A DNA stretch of 64,000 bases, taken from contig NC_026503.1 in assembly GCF_000182925.2 (NCBI RefSeq), forward strand, positions 3,968,001-4,032,000, read 5' to 3'. Of this stretch, positions 12,490 through 23,417 are shown piece by piece (positions within the stretch are counted from its first letter, which is position 1; every line of letters begins with the position of its first letter). The notes under the pieces are model-generated. The model did not search any database and was not told where the DNA came from. It saw only the letters and a list, made by a program, of their open reading frames with translations. Position numbers and translations under genes: made by a program. The DNA comes from Neurospora crassa OR74A. Taxonomy: Eukaryota > Ascomycota > Sordariomycetes > Sordariales > Sordariaceae.

Positions 12490-13680
12490 ATGCCATCACT
12501 CATCTCATCTCTGGCAACGGCGCTATTACTGGTCTCTGGAATTTGCGCCATTCCACAGGGACCATCTGGAGCCGAGAGTGGGATCGTAAGCGCGGTATCG
12601 GCAGCCTCGGTATCAACGGCAGGCGTAGCCGTCTCTCAAGCAACAACAGCATCACCGTCAACGAGCAACGCCGCCAGTGGTATCTCTGCCTGTAACAACT
12701 CACCGTTGCTTTGCGATCGGGCCTACAACAATGTCACTCACATGGGCGCGCACGATTCGTCCTTTCTCCGTGATGCGAGCACCAGTGACAGCTTAGCCGG
12801 CAATCAGTATTTCAACGCAACAGTCGCCCTCGACGCCGGTATCAGACTGCTCCAAGCCCAAGTCCACGATGTCAACGGGACACTCCAACTATGTCACACC
12901 AGCTGCAGCCTGCTAGACGCAGGGCCACTCCAAGACTGGCTGGCCAAGATAAAGTTCTGGATGGACAATAACCCCAACGAGGTGGTGACGATCTTGCTCG
13001 TCAACTCCGACAACAAGCTCGTTTCCGACTACGCCGCCGTGTTCGAGGGATCCGGTATCTCTACTTACGGCTACCAACTGAGCAACGGCAGCTCAGCCAG
13101 CAACACCTGGCCCACGCTAGGAGACATGATCACCTCCAACAAGCGCCTGGTCACCTTCATCGCCTCCATCGACTACTCGCCCACCTACCCGTACCTGCTA
13201 AGCGAGTTCGACCATGTCTTCGAAACCGCGTACAACGTCCTCAGCCTGAGCGGGTTCAACTGCACCCTGGATCGGCCCAAGGGACAGGGTTCGGCAGGGG
13301 ACGCTATCTCGGCGGGGTTGATGCCGTTGATGAACCACTTCGCGGACAGCCTGCTTTTGCAGGGCGTCCAGATACCGGACGAGACGGACATCGACATTAC
13401 CAACAGCCCGGATACTTCCACCACGGGAAACCTGGGCTTGCACGCTGATACCTGCGTCAAGCAGTGGGGAGTGAAGCCGACGTTTATCTTGGTAGACTTT
13501 TTTGATCACGGGCCGGCGATCGATACGGCCGATCGGTTGAATGGGATCACGGCCACAGGGAGGAAGTCGGTGTCCGGGGAGAGTAAGGGGAACACGAGCG
13601 GCGCGGGGGAGAATCATTCGCCGATGGGCATGAATGTCGCGCTGATTGCTTTTGTGGTCTTTGCTCTGGCGATGGTATAG
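12490..13680 (+). CDS. secreted PLC-like phosphodiesterase, probable GPI anchor
   Basis: Single-exon protein of 396 residues. Residues 1-20 form a signal peptide (basic-free hydrophobic core, Ala-x-Ala-like end before IPQG), followed by a Ser/Thr/Ala-rich linker to about residue 60. The core from about 75 carries [12 protein letters not shown], the first catalytic His block of the PI-PLC X fold, then [16 protein letters not shown] with the second metal/His region, and [14 protein letters not shown]. The Ca-dependent Y domain is absent, as in the fungal PLC-like phosphodiesterase superfamily. The C terminus has a small-residue site ([10 protein letters not shown]) and a hydrophobic tail ([14 protein letters not shown]), which suggests GPI anchoring at the plasma membrane or wall. 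N-glycosylation sequons are frequent. The substrate is unknown; many family members are extracellular lipid or glycan phosphodiesterases. Confidence 0.85.
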   Translation: MPSLISSLATALLLVSGICAIPQGPSGAESGIVSAVSAASVSTAGVAVSQATTASPSTSNAASGISACNNSPLLCDRAYNNVTHMGAHDSSFLRDASTSDSLAGNQYFNATVALDAGIRLLQAQVHDVNGTLQLCHTSCSLLDAGPLQDWLAKIKFWMDNNPNEVVTILLVNSDNKLVSDYAAVFEGSGISTYGYQLSNGSSASNTWPTLGDMITSNKRLVTFIASIDYSPTYPYLLSEFDHVFETAYNVLSLSGFNCTLDRPKGQGSAGDAISAGLMPLMNHFADSLLLQGVQIPDETDIDITNSPDTSTTGNLGLHADTCVKQWGVKPTFILVDFFDHGPAIDTADRLNGITATGRKSVSGESKGNTSGAGENHSPMGMNVALIAFVVFALAMV

Positions 13681-14864
13681 ATGATGTTATTTGTTAAAAC
13701 CTGAGTGCTAGAATAATTTGTTTTGAAGAAGCTCATGCGCATGGTCACCTTGGCGTTGGGCGTAATTTATGTTCGAGGGTGTAATTGGTGCTTTGGGGTG
13801 AAGGTAGACTGGCCTGATCAAACTGGCCTGCGGCCTGACTAATTGGATCGACAATCGAACTTGCTTAATGACAATCAGTACGGGTATTACACGAGAGCCG
13901 GTGATGGAGATTTTACGGTATTCTCCCCTTACCATGATTCTTGTGAGGTTATGCCGTCTTCGCCAGCTACATTCTTACATTAGCGCACTCCTGAGTTTCC
14001 GTCTATATCATGCGTAAATATCTCCTGTTCATTGACAGGCGACGAGCTTATCTGTATCGCCCTGGCGTTTCATCCAAGATCCTCGTTTGGTTGAGTGGAA
14101 AGAAAAAGCCATCCACTCGCATACATGTGTATATATATCTACTATTTATTCTCTTCCACGTGCCCCCACGCCCTCCCCCTTCTCTCGCCCTTCAGGATTA
14201 ACCCTTCACTAAACGTTGACAATTATTAGGTCGCGACACGAGGGCAACTCCAAGAAGGGAATAAATTGGTGCCGTACTGTTTGGAGCAAAGTGTGTACTC
14301 CTCTGCTGTTTTTTGTCATCCGAACTTTAACGCTGCCTTCCGTTTGCCTCTTCACAGGGAACGGGATGAGGCTGGCAAGTCGTTGCTGAAGAGGTTCTTT
14401 TTGGCCGATTCGAGAATCACCTGCCGTCAACGGGATCGGACGGTTGGTTGCTCAGGCAGAAGAATTGTACGCTTTATCCACTACACAAAGTCTCCATAAC
14501 CTTCAGTTCAAGCGGATAGATTCTGGCCGCTCCTTCCTTAGTGCAAAGGTTGATCCAGAGGTGAACTGGAAGGTATGGTTGAGGCACCATCTCCTCGTCA
14601 TCAATAATCCAAGCTCCTTCGCGTGAGCTTGAACCTCTTCGTTCTTCAAACCTTCGTGCGGTCGTCGTGTGCTCACGCCCACGAAGAAATTATCCTACAA
14701 CTTCGCTACCGGCACTGCAGATACCAGCGGATCCTAAATTCTTTTGCACTCGGTTCTGATCGATTGTTCACACCTAAATCTGCAAGCGTTTACCCCGCGC
14801 AAGAACGAAAAAGTCGAGATCTTGAGGCCATTGAGGATCCAGACGCAGTAAGCACACGGACACA
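13681..14864. other. intergenic, no gene supported
   Basis: About 1.2 kb between two genes on the same strand. Contains a pyrimidine-rich tract at 14150-14195. No open frame with protein-like composition. Confidence 0.45.
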
Positions 14865-15903
14865 ATGAGTTCATCTAGAGCGACATTCTACGCGCACCAG
14901 ACGCTCAATCTCCACGCCCGATATGGACTATCGGACAACGCGAAAAAACTTCTCCGAGCTCACGACAACTGGAAGATGGGAGGCCTTGAGCGAGATCAAC
15001 TGGGTCGTCTGGTCCGAATGTCTCCCGACATGCGCAAGTCAATCACAGATACCATCACCAAATGCGCCGAGATAATGCGCAAGAAACCTGCCGAGGTCAA
15101 GAATTGTATCGATATCATCCAGGCCTGTACTGAGATTCTGGATGCTGCTGGTGAGGATTCTTCATCATGATCCAGTCCATCTGTACTGCATAAACTTGGT
15201 ACCGAGACCCATATGCTGATAGTGCTGTTGACCAGACAAACCACCCGATTTGGAAGGCTTCCCATTCCTCAAACTACCCGCCGAACTACGTCAGAACATA
15301 TATCGCTGGTACGCCACCAAAATCGTAGCCACGACGTTAGTTGCCTATTCGAACGAAGTGGGTTGCGACTGCGGCAAATGGACACCTCCAAATCCTTCAA
15401 CTCTCCCTGCTATACATCGCGTAGACATGGCGTTGGCTAGGACCTGCAGTCAAATCAAGTCCGAATACCTTGAATTCATCTATCACAAATACACCTTATA
15501 TTTCGCCTGCAGCTGTGAATTGAATAAGCGCTTGAAAGGCAACTCAACCTTGCGTGCCAGTCTTCGTTCAATCAAGGTCCATTGGACAGGCCCGGTGTCG
15601 GACAAAGCCTTCAGCCGTCTCGCCAAGTGCAAGGAGTTAAGACATCTTGACATAGCCATCTCCAAGTCAACTACCAACTTTGAGACGCCTAGGGAGAAGG
15701 AGATGCGGCGTTATTTTCATTCGATGAAGCCAGCTCGACTTGCGGACGCTCTGGGAATCGAGGAACTGCTCAGTATTCGAGGCCTTACGTCGGTTTGTGT
15801 CTCCCACGTGAACGGCAGACAGAGCACAAAGCGCACGGATGAAGAGCGGGCAAATCTCCAGGGGCTACTAATTTTCAAACTCCGCGTCCCCGAGCTCGAC
15901 TAG
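14865..15903 (+). CDS. uncharacterised protein with F-box-like segment
   Basis: Two exons, 14865-15150 and 15236-15903, give 317 residues. The intron (85 bases) is GTGAGG...CCAG with a TTGAC motif near the acceptor. The splice converts a frame that would stop after residue 101 into one that runs on into the second open frame. Residues 1-95 are a helical, Lys/Arg-rich region with no family I recognise. At about residue 103 comes FPFLKLPAELRQNIYRWY, the short F-box-like or 2EXR-like motif typical of many fungal proteins of unknown function, then a conserved-looking body with ALARTCSQIKSEYLEFIYHKY and a C-terminal part with a Cys-rich patch (GCDCGKW). Such proteins are often guessed to be SCF adaptors, but that is inference. 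The gene model rests on frame logic and the motif only. Confidence 0.6.
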
Positions 15904-17500
15904 GGAATAACATTCGGGAGGGTGAGGCGGTCGTGCCAGCCATGCTTTGGGCGTGGATGCCATATAGGGGGTTGGGCGGCCAGGTCATTCAGGTGGAGGA
16001 ATGCGGAAAATGACCGAAGTGCAAGCGCTTGGGCATGTGGAAGCGAGCCATAATGACAACCTGTTGGGTTCTCGCTGATGTGTTTGAGCGATGTCCGAAT
16101 ACCTTGAACGAGTATATGGAGAATTGTAGATGTCAGGGGCTGAATGGATCACATAAGGGGGAGGATCTCGATCTCAAGCCAGCAGTCGATATACAGCAGC
16201 AGGGTCTCGACTCATGAGGACAAAAACGTCAAACTGGGAAGGAAGATGTTGCAACGAGAAATTGCGAAAGCCTCCATAGGGAAAGAAGAAGGTTCCGCAC
16301 TCAATGAACGTCACAGAGTTTATTCTTGTCTAGTACGCAGCTCGCAAGGAGGCGCATCCTGGCTCAAGATCAACCCCAGGGCAGGATAGTTGACCGAATC
16401 AGGCATAAGACGGCATCGCACAAGACATAGTTATGGACGGCACTGGAACCTACTGTTTATCGTGTCGAACTAACGTCCTCAACCTGGGAAGACAGAGACA
16501 CATTCCGCATAAGGCTTTTGTGCCCCAGCTAGGTCGATGATTTGGCTCTTGGTAGCAGAATGGTAGTCATTGCTTTTGGCCTACATTCATAAGAAAGACG
16601 TGACGTGTCGGCATATAGTTCACCAGACGTGGAAGCTTTAACGTTTTGAGTTGTCTTTGAGTTGCCAACGGGTGATGAAATTAGGAAGGGTGAGGTTTTG
16701 CTGAAAAATGTGTTAATTCGAAGTTCAATGTGGACCCACTTAGACATTTCTTGCCTTGCCAATTGCCAAAAGGTCCTGGCAGCTGTCAGATATCTTGTTT
16801 ACTGCGCCCTAGCACCGTTCCCTTGATACTTCAACACTTTTACGTCAACCATCAACACTGACATCCTTTGCAGCAAATTTATACCGATATTGATACGAGC
16901 AAAAACCGAAGTTGCAAACTCTCATGCCATGAGTTCGAGCAGATCTCTGCCTCTAGAGACCTTTCCTAGATGGAAAAGGACAATATCACAGCTAGGAACA
17001 ATGTAGAGTTGAAACTTCGCTTCATGTCGTGGCTCTCAATCCTTCCCAGATACACTCCCCTCCTTCTCAGGGCTCTGTTACATCTGGAGCTGTAATCACT
17101 GTGGCGCTTGTGTCGCCTACTACGACATTCTCGGTTGGGCTATTCTGGCATTTGAGCGGTGGCCGAGCGTATTTCTGGTTCCACAGACTTCTGGCTGTTG
17201 GAGCAGGCTGAACGCATTTGGAGACTCGCTTCATTAACTTTGATAGATATGGTCACCGGCAATATCCATGCATTTGCAAGAAGTTGCTGTTCTGCCAAAC
17301 CGTTTGTATTTGGGACAGATTTATACAGATTGAAGTGCTCTGAAACGCGATATCTACAGGAGATCACATCGCAAGGCAGGTGGCTGGTAGACTGGTTGAA
17401 GTGTTAAACCTGCGAAACTTCGTTGTGAACACGATTTGCTGTTGAGGTGAAGGACTGCTGAACGTCAGAGGTTCGCGAAGTGAAGGGGCAAGCGAGAATC

Positions 17501-17510
17501 GGGGTTAGGG
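17501..17510 (+). promoter_or_regulatory. telobox-like motif upstream of RPS18
   Basis: GGGGTTAGGG lies about 230 bases before the RPS18 start. Telomere-repeat-like boxes (TTAGGG) are common in ribosomal protein promoters of fungi, where Myb-type factors bind. One copy only, so moderate weight. Confidence 0.4.
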
Positions 17511-17615
17511 TCAAGGCCATGCTTGAATCAAGACATTACAGGCAACTGACAGGCACCTGCCCGTGCACGAGCCATCTGCTTCATTCACAGCATTGCACGA
17601 CACTTTTGCCCCGCC

Positions 17616-17621
17616 ACGTGA
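17616..17621. promoter_or_regulatory. E-box (CACGTG) upstream of RPS18
   Basis: A CACGTG palindrome extended to CCACGTGACG sits about 120 bases before the start codon, the usual position for a bHLH-type (Cbf1-like) site in ribosomal protein promoters. Position and motif only. Confidence 0.4.
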
Positions 17622-17738
17622 CGCACAAATTTCGAAAACCATCTGGGCTCGAATTCGACGGAGCACTTCCCACGAACCTGCGACCGAACACACAGCACAG
17701 ACAATATCGAGGCGGTATCCTCGAAATCATTGCCCAAG

Positions 17739-18972
17739 ATGTCTCTGGTGTCCGGCGAGAAGGTATGTTGCAATCCTGCAAATTCATCTCCTCCCGAAGA
17801 AGATCATGCGTTGCCCAAAAAAAACCGAGGTTCTTGGCTGCGGTCGTTGTTCATCCTCTGGCGCCGTGGGGATGCCATCACGAGTGAGGAGCTGGCGTCG
17901 CTGCCCACCTTCAAAACCGATGCAAATACGAGACGATTCAACGCGAAAATACAAGGAAGTGGCGTCCCATGACAATGTCGCGACAAACAAACGGTTCATC
18001 GATGCGCCGGCTTCCGAATACCGATGGCGGCTTCAAGCGATGTGTAGGCATGGAAGTGGATATGGCTTTGCAGTTAGCCTGTGGTAGACCGAGGATGAAG
18101 ACGAGCGACACGGCCTTTGACGACGCGAGATTGATATTCGACACAGTACGCATGCGGTGGGCGATAATAGAGATGGCAATACGAGCACGCGACCATGAGC
18201 ATTTGATTGAGCACTGAGCTCTACGACCGATGCTTGGATATCGCGGCAGCCAAAGGAGAACAACACGGCAGAACCAAGAACCAAAACCAGCAAGCGCTGG
18301 GATGCATGATCTTCGACCGGATATTCTTTAAGACGCTTTCGGATGCTAACAGTCTTTTCAGAGCAACTTCAACCACATCTTGCGTCTGCTCAACACCAAG
18401 TATGTTCATTCAGGCACCTCATGATCTTAACCATATCGCGAATCCGGAACAGAACCGTTTTCAAGAGGAGGGTCAATATGTTGAATATGGACGCTGACTT
18501 TTATGCAGCGTTGACGGCAAGCAGAAGGTCGTTTACTCCTTGACCAAGATCAAGGGTGTCGGTCGCCGCTACTCCAACCTCGTCTGCAAGAAGGCCGATG
18601 TCGACCTGAGCAAGCGTGCCGGTGAGCTCACCTCTGAGGAGCTTGAGCGCATCGTCACCATCATGCAGAACCCCACTGCCTACAAGATCCCCGCTGTACG
18701 TTTGAACGGATTTCACTCGATATGACTTCGTCGTCTAACCTTGTCTACAGTGGTTCCTCAACAGGCAGCGCGATATCGTTGACGGCAAGGACTCTCAGAT
18801 CCTCGCCAACGGTGTTGACTCCAAGCTCCGTGACGATCTTGAGCGCCTCAAGAAGATCCGCGCCCACCGCGGTCTCCGTCACTACTGGGGCCTCCGTGTT
18901 CGCGGTCAGCACACCAAGACCACTGGCCGCCGCGGTCGTACCGTCGGTGTCTCCAAGAAGAAGGGCAACTAA
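17739..18972 (+). CDS. RPS18: 40S ribosomal protein S18 (uS13)
   Basis: uS13 sits in the head of the small subunit and contacts 5S-side bridges and the P-site tRNA. Four exons, 17739-17762, 18362-18399, 18509-18695 and 18751-18972, give exactly 156 residues, the usual eukaryotic length. The product reads MSLVSGEK, then [19 protein letters not shown], then the S13 core with [17 protein letters not shown], and ends in the basic [15 protein letters not shown] tail. Intron 1 is 599 bases, long for this window; introns 2 and 3 are 109 and 55 bases. Donors are GTATGT, GTATGT and GTACGT. The first exon holds only eight codons, a common arrangement in fungal ribosomal protein genes. Upstream telobox and E-box motifs fit co-regulation with other ribosomal protein genes. 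Confidence 0.95.
17763..18361 (+). other. long first intron of RPS18
   Basis: 599-base intron, GTATGT...CTAACAGTCTTTTCAG. It carries several short open frames, but these are incidental. I looked for C/D or H/ACA snoRNA boxes and saw no convincing pair. Confidence 0.75.
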
Positions 18973-19360
18973 ATCTGTGCGGGCATATTCGGCGCTGCTT
19001 TTTCTGGGTTATTGGTGGTGTTATTCCAAGACGGGCAGTCATGGACACCTGGGACTGAATTGTTTCGCCTTGCGCGTATCTGGATTCTAGGTAGCCTATG
19101 GCTAATGGGGGAACTCGCATAATGGAAGACACATCATTGACAGCATGACAATAAACGGCGTGGATATGGAAAATGATTTACTGGCATTTTTATTCGGTCT
19201 CTATGGACGTGAAACACGCAAATCCATTAAATCCATTGCCTAAAACAACCCACTATGATTTTCGATGCCATAACGCCCACCCCATGTATGTGACCAAGAC
19301 CACCATAGACGAAGACCCAGAGAGTATCAGCCAGTTAAATCGAGAAACGAAGTCATGGCT
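18973..19360. other. convergent 3' region RPS18 / SDO1
   Basis: 388 bases between two convergent genes, to be shared by both 3' UTRs. No gene and no clear structure. Confidence 0.5.
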
Positions 19361-20308
19361 TTAATCTTCGTGAGTGACGGCCATATCCAGGACCTCTACT
19401 CTTCCCTGTCCCTTGGTTTCGCTTCCGATGAAGTCAGACAAGATTTTAAAAGCACCGGGCTCTACGAAGCCCACCAGTTCCCACTCTTGGCCCATGACAT
19501 CTTGGCTCTCAACCTGCTCAACGAAGCTGAGAATCTTGTCCTTGACCGTTCCGGGTGCCTTCTTCTCTCCCTCCTCGCCATCCTTGTTGGCCTCCCCCTT
19601 GGGAGCCTTGACGGCCTGCTTGAGCACATTGGTCGTGCAAGTGATGCGTAATCTCATCCTCGCCCTGGCAACGGGTATAGGCTGATGGGCAACGAGCGCC
19701 TTCATGGCCTCCAGCGCCTGCGACTTTGCGCTCTTGTTTGTCGAAACACCGGTCCAGATGGGTAGGGACTTTGTAGGCTGCGGCTTCGCCTCGCCGCTCT
19801 CGCCCGTCGCCGGCGACGCCGTACCGCTCGCGGCCGCATCCTTCTTCTCCTTCTCCTTCTCCTGTAGCTGATGCGCCTGCGAGCTGAGCATGTCCAGCGC
19901 CTTGTCGATCATGCCGGTGGTGTAGACCTTTTTGGTGCGCGGGTCGACCAGCTTGCTGGCGACAATGGAGACGACTTCGTTATGGACGCGCTCCAGCTGC
20001 GCGCTGCGCTCCTTCTCGCCCACCTGCATCTCGCCCTTTTTGAGAATCTCCAGGATGATGTCATTGACCGAAGTGTCCTTGCCAAACGCCTTTTGCAGCT
20101 CGGCCGTCGGCGCCGTCTGGCCCTTGGACACGTTCAGAAAGACGTTGGGGATCTGCAGGACGTTGTCGAGGTCAGTCTCGATGCCGGACCGCCATTCGAG
20201 CACTTTGTTCTTGTAGCAGGCAACCTCGAAGCGTTTTTTGCCCTTTTTAAGCCGGACAAGGGAGACGTTGGTCAGTTTGATCTGGTTGGAGGGCTGTTGG
20301 ATCACCAT
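19361..20308 (-). CDS. SDO1: ribosome maturation protein Sdo1 (SBDS)
   Basis: Sdo1/SBDS works with the GTPase Efl1 to release Tif6/eIF6 from nascent 60S subunits in the cytoplasm. Single exon, 315 residues. The N-terminal FYSH domain is clear: QIKLTNVSLVRLKKGKKRFE, then ACYKNKVLEWRSG, then DLDNVLQIPNVFLNVSKGQ, with Lys-rich RNA-contact positions retained. Domain II (about 105-170) contains VASKLVDPRTKKVYTTGMIDKAL. Domain III follows a Lys/Glu and Ala/Ser/Gly-rich linker (about 175-215) that is longer than in yeast or humans. I start at 20308 because the FYSH domain begins there; the frame stays open for 90 more codons upstream without family similarity. The gene points away from carboxypeptidase Y and converges on RPS18, another ribosome gene, which may be chance. 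Confidence 0.93.
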   Translation of the reverse strand: MVIQQPSNQIKLTNVSLVRLKKGKKRFEVACYKNKVLEWRSGIETDLDNVLQIPNVFLNVSKGQTAPTAELQKAFGKDTSVNDIILEILKKGEMQVGEKERSAQLERVHNEVVSIVASKLVDPRTKKVYTTGMIDKALDMLSSQAHQLQEKEKEKKDAAASGTASPATGESGEAKPQPTKSLPIWTGVSTNKSAKSQALEAMKALVAHQPIPVARARMRLRITCTTNVLKQAVKAPKGEANKDGEEGEKKAPGTVKDKILSFVEQVESQDVMGQEWELVGFVEPGAFKILSDFIGSETKGQGRVEVLDMAVTHED

Positions 20309-21687
20309 TTTGGCGGTGGTTGTGTAGTTGTCGTGAAAAGAGTATAATTCGATGGTTCGACGGTATTGATTCTCCGGGAAATGAAGCCGTTGAAAATAGC
20401 TTCGAAGGTAGTAACAGTCGGGTATATAGGATGCTGGACTGGCTTTTCTGAGTAGCTGATATGTTTCCAGAAACCGGGCATACAAGTTGACTTGCTGCAG
20501 TTTCTCTGAGAATGCGCCCGTAAGAGAGATAACGATATGCCCGTGGAGCAGAAATTCTTGGTCGCCCGCAGCTTCCACTTTTCTCCGCTGCAGAGCGGGC
20601 TTTGAAAGTCTGCCCCGCCTGCCCGCCGTACCGCCCCAGTCCCCTCTGATGGACGGATGGGCCGCCCCATCGGATCCCTAGCCGAATGACGATTGACGGC
20701 GGGCAAAAAGCGGACTTGTCAAGCACGCGATGCGGGAATTCCATTTGTCCATCGGATGAGTCAGTGGGTCTTTCTGTTATCGATACCATAACATCACGCT
20801 TGGAGACGGGTTTGTCAGATATTCAACATGATAAAGACTGACACGAAGTGAGACCTCTTCAGTTTTGAAGACAGGAAATGGATGTCAAAGTCATTCAAAT
20901 TGCAAGGGATCATTTTTCATTACTATTATCACATATTCTCTGAAGCTGGCGCCTGTTCGAGTTGAACTTGCCAGGAAAGCAGCACAAAATCACCGTTCGT
21001 CTGATATCTTTCAGGGGTATCACGCTGCATAATGCGCGACTCATGAGGATTATCTACTGGAGTTCCGTGAAGGATTATCATCTCCTCCTGGGAACAACAT
21101 TCTTATATCCGGAGTTTGGAGTATCATACATGGACAATAATTCAGCAATGAGAAGGAAATGAGTGAGTTGTTGTCGGGCGGTGGACATGGAGTCGCATCG
21201 AGGCGACCTTGCTGGCGAGGTTGAGACAATGACGAAAGGTAGCTTATCAGACAGATAGGTTGATACCAGGTTGATTGGCGCCACGTCTTGAGGCCAAACT
21301 GTACAAGAAAATAAGAGGTACACATGGCGGTGAGAGCCTTATAGGCGGCCCTCTTCACAAGCGTTTGGTGATTTTTTTGTCTGGCTGATCGGCTAGGCGT
21401 CCGTTCTCATGACCAGCGTGACCGCCCTGCAAGGTACCTGACCAATACCCAGGCATGCACTCATGTGGCGGCGCAGCGTCTATCCAATCCCATGCCAGCT
21501 TGCCCCAAATCCTGGGGGGTTCTGCTGCATCCGCGTCCGGTGAAGCTCGGTTCCGGGGCGTTTTACCTTGGCAGTTGCTTGCCCATCCATTTCCGTTATC
21601 AACCTCCTCTTCCTTCCTCTTCCCCTCTTCCATCTTCTTCTCATCATCCATCTGTATCACAACATCAATACTCCTAACATCATCACA
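20309..21687. other. divergent promoter region SDO1 / carboxypeptidase Y
   Basis: About 1.4 kb between two divergently transcribed genes. Contains a TACC palindrome (AAGGTACCTG) at 21431-21440 and the pyrimidine tract listed separately. No gene. Confidence 0.5.
21604..21652 (+). promoter_or_regulatory. pyrimidine-rich leader of carboxypeptidase Y
   Basis: A nearly pure C/T stretch with TCTTCC repeats lies 36 to 84 bases before the start codon. Such tracts are typical of transcription start and leader regions of well-expressed filamentous-fungal genes. Confidence 0.45.
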
Positions 21688-23417
21688 ATGAGGATCTCGG
21701 CTTCAACCGTGCTCCTCGGGGCTGCCTCGGCCGCCTCGGCCGCCTCGTTTCAGAACCAGGCCCAGCATGTCCTTGCCGACAACTTTCACAAGGCCCATGA
21801 CGCCGTTAAGCCCGTCGCCGACTCGTTCGCGCACACTACCCTTGAAAGCTTTGAGGAGGCCTTCAATGGCATGAACTCCCAGGCCAAGGCCCTTTGGGAC
21901 GAGATCAAGCTGCTTGTTCCTGAGAATGCTTTCGATAAGCCCACCTGGTTCAGCAAGCCCAAGGCTGCTAAGCGCCGCAAGGACTGGGACCACGTCGTCA
22001 AGGGCGCTGATGTCCAAAAGCTGTGGGTTAAGGGCGCCGATGGCGAAAAGCATCGTGAGGTTGGCGGCCAGCTCGACAACTTCAACCTGCGCGTCAAGTC
22101 GGTCGATCCTTCCAAGCTCGGCGTCGACAAGGTCAAGCAGTACAGCGGTTACCTTGATGACGAGGAGAACGATAAGCACCTGTTCTACTGTAAGTCAATC
22201 ACGCTCGAATGTACTTGGTTAGTAAAAATCACGGTGCTGACTCGGACTGTCCAGGGTTCTTCGAGTCTCGCAACGATCCCAAGAACGACCCCGTCGTTTT
22301 GTGGTTGAACGGTGGCCCCGGCTGCTCTTCGCTCACTGGTCTCTTCCTTGAGCTCGGCCCTTCTTCCATTGACAAGAAGCTCAGGGTTGTCAGCAACGAG
22401 TACGCTTGGAACAACAACGCCAGCGTTATCTTCCTTGACCAGCCCGTCAACGTCGGGTACTCGTACTCCGGCAACGCCGTCAGCAACACTGTCGCTGCCG
22501 GCAAGGATGTTTATGCTCTCCTTACCCTCTTCTTCCACCAGTTCCCCGAGTATGCCAAGCAGGACTTCCACATTGCTGGCGAGTCTTATGCTGGTCACTA
22601 CATCCCTGTCTTTGCTTCCGAGATCTTGTCCCACAAGGATCGCAACATCAATCTCAAGTCCGTCCTTATTGGTAATGGCTTGACTGATCCTCTTACCCAG
22701 TATGAGCACTACCGCCCCATGGCCTGCGGCGAAGGTGGCTACCCCGCCGTTCTCAGCGAGAGCGAGTGCCGCAGCATGGACAATGCCCTCCCCAGATGCC
22801 AGTCTCTTATCCGTAACTGCTACGAGAGCGGCAGTGTCTGGTCGTGCGTTCCTGCCGCCATCTACTGTAACAATCAGTTCATCGGCCCCTACCAGCGCAC
22901 TGGTCAGAACGTCTATGACATCCGTGGAAAGTGCGAGGATGATAGCAACCTCTGCTATAGCGCTCTTGGCTGGATCAGCGACTACCTGAACCAGAAGGAT
23001 GTCATGGACGCTCTCGGCGTCGAGGTTGAGGGCTATGAGAGCTGCAACTTTGATATCAACCGCAACTTCCTCTTCCAGGGTGACTGGATGCAGCCCTTCC
23101 ATCGCCTCGTCCCCGGCATCCTCAAGGAGATCCCCGTTCTCATCTATGCCGGTGATGCCGACTTCATCTGCAACTGGCTCGGCAACAAGGCTTGGAGCGA
23201 GGCTCTTGAGTGGCCCGGCAAGAACGGCTTCAACAAGGCTGAGCTCGAGGACCTCTCTCTTCCCAAGGCTGACAAGGAGTACGGCAAGGTCAAGTCCTCC
23301 GGAAACTTCACCTTCATGCAGATCTACCAGGCTGGCCACATGGTGCCAATGGACCAGCCTGAGAACTCGCTTGACTTCCTCAACAGGTGGTTGGGCGGTG
23401 AATGGTTCGAGCAGTAA
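21688..23417 (+). CDS. PRC1: vacuolar carboxypeptidase Y (serine carboxypeptidase)
   Basis: Vacuolar serine exopeptidase that removes C-terminal residues. Exons 21688-22189 and 22255-23417, separated by a 65-base intron, give 554 residues. There is an Ala-rich signal peptide (about 1-18) and a charged propeptide of about 120 residues, then the mature enzyme starting near [13 protein letters not shown]. Catalytic features: [10 protein letters not shown] oxyanion region, [12 protein letters not shown] with nucleophile Ser at about 278, GDADFICNW (Asp at about 468-470) and [12 protein letters not shown] with His at about 529. Cys residues in PGCSS, MACG, CRSM, RCQS, CYES and others match the CPY disulfide set. 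The start is the ATG at the signal peptide; an upstream in-frame ATG at 21568 lies inside the pyrimidine-rich leader. Codon use is strongly C-biased at third positions, which suggests high expression. Confidence 0.95.

Larger units (their letters stand above)
15904..17738. other. intergenic and RPS18 promoter region
   Basis: About 1.8 kb with no protein-like frame. The last 250 bases hold the telobox-like and E-box motifs listed separately. Open frames at 17480-18087 run through the RPS18 start into its first intron and are not separate genes. Confidence 0.5.

Noticed and set aside
17480-18087. Two overlapping plus-strand open frames (135 and 174 codons) across the RPS18 start
   Set aside because: They run through the first exon and long intron of RPS18 and have mixed, unstructured composition.
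18400-18508. snoRNA in the second RPS18 intron
   Set aside because: The candidate C-box-like ATGATC and CTGA motifs lack a matching terminal stem.
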